This document shows, piece after piece, positions 39,405-42,394 of a stretch of DNA of 42,394 bases (positions are counted from its first letter, which is position 1; the number at the start of each line of letters is the position of its first letter). The stretch lies in contig NZ_VCKY01000074.1 of assembly GCF_005889735.1 (NCBI RefSeq), positions 1 to 42,394 of the forward strand. Reading direction: 5' to 3'. Both the position numbers and the translations under genes were made by a program. A model generated the notes under the pieces. That model made no database searches, was not told where the DNA came from, and saw only the letters and a program-made list of their open reading frames with translations. The DNA comes from Nonomuraea turkmeniaca (GTDB taxonomy: Bacteria > Actinomycetota > Actinomycetes > Streptosporangiales > Streptosporangiaceae).

Positions 39405-42340
39405 ATGCGGTTCGGGGTGCTGGGACCGCTCACGGTGTGGACGGCGGACGGGGAGCCGGTCCGGGTGGTCGAGACCAAGGTCCGGGCGCTCCTCGCCGAC
39501 CTGCTGATCCACGCCGGCCGCACGGTCTCCGCCGACCGGCTGATCGAGGACCTGTGGGGCGACCGCCCGCCCGGCAACGCGCCCGCCGCGCTGCGGGTGA
39601 AAGCGTCGCAGCTGCGCGGTGTGCTCGGGGATCGCGAGCTGGTGGCGTACCGGGCGCCTGGATACGTGCTGCGCGTGGAGCCGGACGCGGTGGACGCCGG
39701 CCGTTTCGAGGCGCTGCTGGCGAACGCACGACGCGCCGATGACCCCCGGGGCCGGGCCGCGTTGCTCCGGGAGGCGCTGGAGCTGTGGCGTGGGGGCGCC
39801 TACGCGGAGTTCGCCGACGAGCCGTTCGCGCAGGCCGCCGTGGCGCGGCTGGAGGAGCGGCGGCTGGCGGCCGTGGAGGAGCTGGCGGAGGCGCGACTGG
39901 AGCTGGGCGAGCCCGCGCTCGTCGCCGCCGACCTGGGCGAGCTGGTGGCCGCACACCCGCTGCGCGAGCGGCTACGGGCCGTGCACGTGCGGGCGCTCTA
40001 CCTTGCGGGGCGGCAGAGCGAGGCGCTGGCGGCGTACGAGGATCTAAGGCGCCGGCTGGCCGACGAGCTGGGGCTCGATCCCGGGCCGGAGCTGGCGGCG
40101 CTGCGTCAGGCGATCCTGCGCCAGGACCCGGCGCTGGACGTGGCCGCTGTGCGGCCGCGGACCAACCTGCCCGCGCGCCTGAGCGGTCTGGTGGGGCGGG
40201 AGGCGGCGGTGGCAGAGGTTCGTGCGCTGCTCCTGGCCAACCGGCTCGTCACGCTCACGGGGCCGGGAGGCGTCGGCAAGACGCGCCTGGCTTTGGCGGC
40301 CGCCTCCCAAGGGGCGGGGCTCGGCGGGGCCGCGTGGCTGGTGGAGCTGGCGGCGGTGCGGCCGCACGCGGGGGTCGTCGAGGTGGCGGAGGCGGTCGGC
40401 GGCGTTCTGGGGTTGCGGGACGACGTGCCGGGGCCCATGGTCGATCGGCTGGCGGCCGCCCTGGAAGGCAAGGGGACACTGCTCGTCCTCGACAACTGCG
40501 AGCACGTCGTCGAGCAGGTCGCCACGCTGACGGCCCGCCTGCTGCGTGCCGCGCCCGAGCTGCGGATCATGGCCACCAGCCAGGAGTCGCTGCGCATCGA
40601 GGGCGAGAGGTTGTGGAGCGTGCCGCCGCTGGCGCCGGAGGCGGCGGTGGAGTTGTTCGCGGCGCGGGCGGGGATCGAGCCGGACGCGGACGTGGCGGAG
40701 ATCTGCGCCAGGCTGGACGGGCTCCCCCTGGCCCTGGAGCTGGCCGCGACCAGGATGCGGGCGCTGACCCCGCGCCAGCTCGCCGACCGCCTGGACGACC
40801 GGTTCCGAGTGCTCGCCTCGGGCGCGCGCGACGCCCCGGCCAGGCAGCAGACGTTGCGGGCGATGATCGACTGGAGCTGGGAGCTGCTCTCCCCGGACGA
40901 GCGGGTGGTGTTGCGGCGGCTGGCCGTGCACGCCGACGGGTGCACGCTGGAGGCGGCCGAGGAGGTGTGCGCCGAACCGGGCGTGGACGTGCTGGACCTG
41001 CTTGCCAGGCTGGTGGACCGGTCGCTGGTGGTGCGGGCCGGCGGGACCCGGTTCCGGCTGCTGGAGTCGGTCGCGGCCTACTGCCAGGAACGCCTGCGGG
41101 AGGCGGCCGAGGCCGACCTGATCGCGCTGCGGCACGTCCGCTACTACACGGCCCTGGCCGAGCGGGCGGAGCCGTACCTGCGAGGGCATGAGCAGCAGCG
41201 CACGCTCGCGCTGCTCGACGCCGAGGGCGCCAACCTGAGGGTGGCGCTGGAGACGGCGGTCCGGCTCGGCGCGGCCGGCGAGGCGGTGCGGCTGGTGAAC
41301 GCGATGGCCTGGTACTGGGTGCTGCGCGGCAGGCTCGGCGAGGGCCGGCGGGCGCTGGAGAGCGCCCTGGCCGTAGGCGATGCGGCGGAGACCCGGGTGT
41401 GGCTGGCCGGGATGCGGATGCTGGCGGGGCAGCCCGACGCACCGGACACCGCGTTGTTCGAGGCCATCGAGGATCCCCTTGTCAGGGCCAGGGCGAAGTG
41501 GTTCACCGGGTTCGCGCTGTACGGGTACGACGATCTGTCGGCGAGCATGAGCCTGGTGCGCCAGGCGTTGGAGGTCTTCAGGGAGCTGGGCGACACGTGG
41601 GGCACCGCCGCGGCGCTGAACGTGCTCGCCCGGCACGCCGCCATGCGGGGCGACCTGGAGGCGCTGCGGCGGGACGGCGAGCAGGGGCTGGCGCTGTTCA
41701 GGAAGGTCGGCGACCGGTGGGGCGAGATGCGGGCCGCGGAGAACCTCGGCACGCTCGCCGAGATCACCGGCGACTACGGTCAGGCCGCCGCACTGCGCAG
41801 GGAGGGCCTGCGGATGGCCGAGGAGCTGGGCCTGTGGAGCTCGGTGCCGGACGCGCTGTCGCGGCTGGGCAGGATCGCCCTGCTGACCGGCGACTACGAG
41901 AGTGCCGACGACTACCACGAGCGGGCCAGGCGGCTGGCGGCGGCGCAGTCGAACCGGCCCGCCGAGGAGTTCGCCGAGCTGGGGCTCGCGCTGGTGGCCA
42001 GGCGGCGGGGCCGGCTGGAGGAAGCCGAGCGGCGGCTGCGTAAGTGGCTGGACTGGGTCAGGGACGTGGCGGGCGCGGCCGGAGCCGCGTTGATCCTGGC
42101 CGAGCTGGGGTTCGCCGCCGAGCAGCGCGGCGATGCGGCGGCCGCGCTGGAGCTTCAGTCGCAGGGCCTCGCCGTGGCCCGCAAGATCGGCGACCCGCGG
42201 GCCACGGCGCTGGCGTTGGAGGGCCTGGCAGGCGCACGGGCACTCGCCGGACGGCACGAGGAGGCGGGGGTCCTGCTGGGTCAGGCGGCGGCCCTCAGGT
42301 CGTCCGTGGGCGCCCCGCTGCCGGCCGGTGAGCGGGGCGA
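39405..42340 (+). CDS. AfsR/SARP-type transcriptional regulator (BTAD, NB-ARC, TPR), truncated by contig end
   Basis: An open reading frame of about 978 genuine codons. ATG 39405 has GGGGGGTGG directly upstream. The layout is: OmpR-like DNA-binding domain (residues 1-90, MRFGVLGPLTVW), BTAD helical domain (95-245, with LREALELWRGGAYAEF and LDPGPELAALRQAILRQD), an NB-ARC ATPase (Walker A LTGPGGVGKTRLA with K292, Walker B LLVLDNCEHV, DGLPLALELAA), and C-terminal TPR-like repeats. Such proteins activate secondary-metabolite or stress genes when bound to ATP. The frame stays open into the adapter at 42341; codons beyond that are artefact. Relatives of similar layout are about 1000 residues, so little is probably missing. 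It is divergent from the imine-reductase-like gene. Confidence 0.9.
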
Positions 42341-42394
42341 CTGTCTCTTATACAAATCTTCGAGCCCACGAGACCCTAAGACCACGCGTATTCC
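42341..42394. other. Untrimmed Nextera-type sequencing adapter at the contig end
   Basis: The sequence starts CTGTCTCTTATACA and continues as a Tn5 mosaic-end/read adapter (CGAGCCCACGAGAC), with about 32 of 34 positions matching the known adapter. It is followed by eight bases, CCTAAGAC, in the place of an i7 index, and then by a degraded match to the flow-cell primer (about 8 of 12). It is not genomic. Confidence 0.93.

Noticed and set aside
40044..42257. A 737-codon open frame on the reverse strand
   Set aside because: It is the shadow of the AfsR-type gene: it lacks domain motifs, is extremely Arg/Gln/Pro/His-rich, and the forward frame has BTAD, Walker A and TPR features throughout.

Overview
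The window is GC-rich, gene-dense actinobacterial DNA. Features pointing that way are many GTG starts, ATGA and GTGA gene overlaps, a GlgE-type alpha-glucan cluster, several membrane-anchored Ser/Thr kinases, an AfsR-type regulator and a cysteine-free HesB-like protein. The overall style suggests Streptosporangiaceae (Nonomuraea-like), but that is an inference without any marker gene. The right edge is a physical contig end: the last 54 bases are an untrimmed Nextera-type sequencing adapter, so the final gene is cut and its last codons are artefact.

Layout, left to right. Bases 30-3848 form one forward operon: ABC ATPase, ABC permease, OmpR-type response regulator and sensor kinase. Bases 4140-4783 hold a reverse-strand VapBC-type toxin-antitoxin pair in a less GC-biased pocket. 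Bases 5079-6830 are etfA and etfB. Bases 7061-12197 carry three consecutive membrane-anchored Ser/Thr protein kinases. Bases 12319-15320 carry a YbaK-type deacylase, a Tat-exported flavin amine oxidase and an M55 D-aminopeptidase. Bases 15415-18464 hold a QueC-like PP-loop enzyme of unknown role overlapped by a small coiled-coil gene, then an enoyl-CoA hydratase and a non-canonical HhH-GPD protein. A cysteine-less HesB-like gene, a rhodanese-CBS fusion and a CehA/McbA-type metallohydrolase follow, up to 21630.

Bases 21635-21763 are a 17-bp tandem repeat array. Next is a divergent pair of a cysteine-containing HTH regulator and a small membrane protein, sharing an 86-bp promoter with two matching dyads. 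A frameshifted PaaI-type thioesterase and a hydroxypyruvate isomerase/tartronate-semialdehyde reductase pair follow on the reverse strand. Bases 25635-27492 are a two-gene unit: an unrecognised 240-aa protein overlapped by an XRE-ImmA/IrrE protein. Then come a secreted two-domain peptidoglycan hydrolase and a MurR/RpiR regulator.

Bases 30486-38500 are the carbon-storage block. glgP is divergent from glgE-treS-mak. TreS makes maltose from trehalose, the maltokinase makes maltose-1-phosphate, GlgE uses it to extend alpha-glucan, and GlgP degrades the glucan. The branching enzyme glgB is not in the window. The window ends with an imine-reductase-like gene divergent from a large AfsR-type regulator.

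The best candidates for something new are the PP-loop/coiled-coil pair, the unknown protein/XRE-ImmA pair, the repeated CTAACG-N14-CGTTAG operator, the structured treS leader, and the trio of kinases with polytopic membrane tails.
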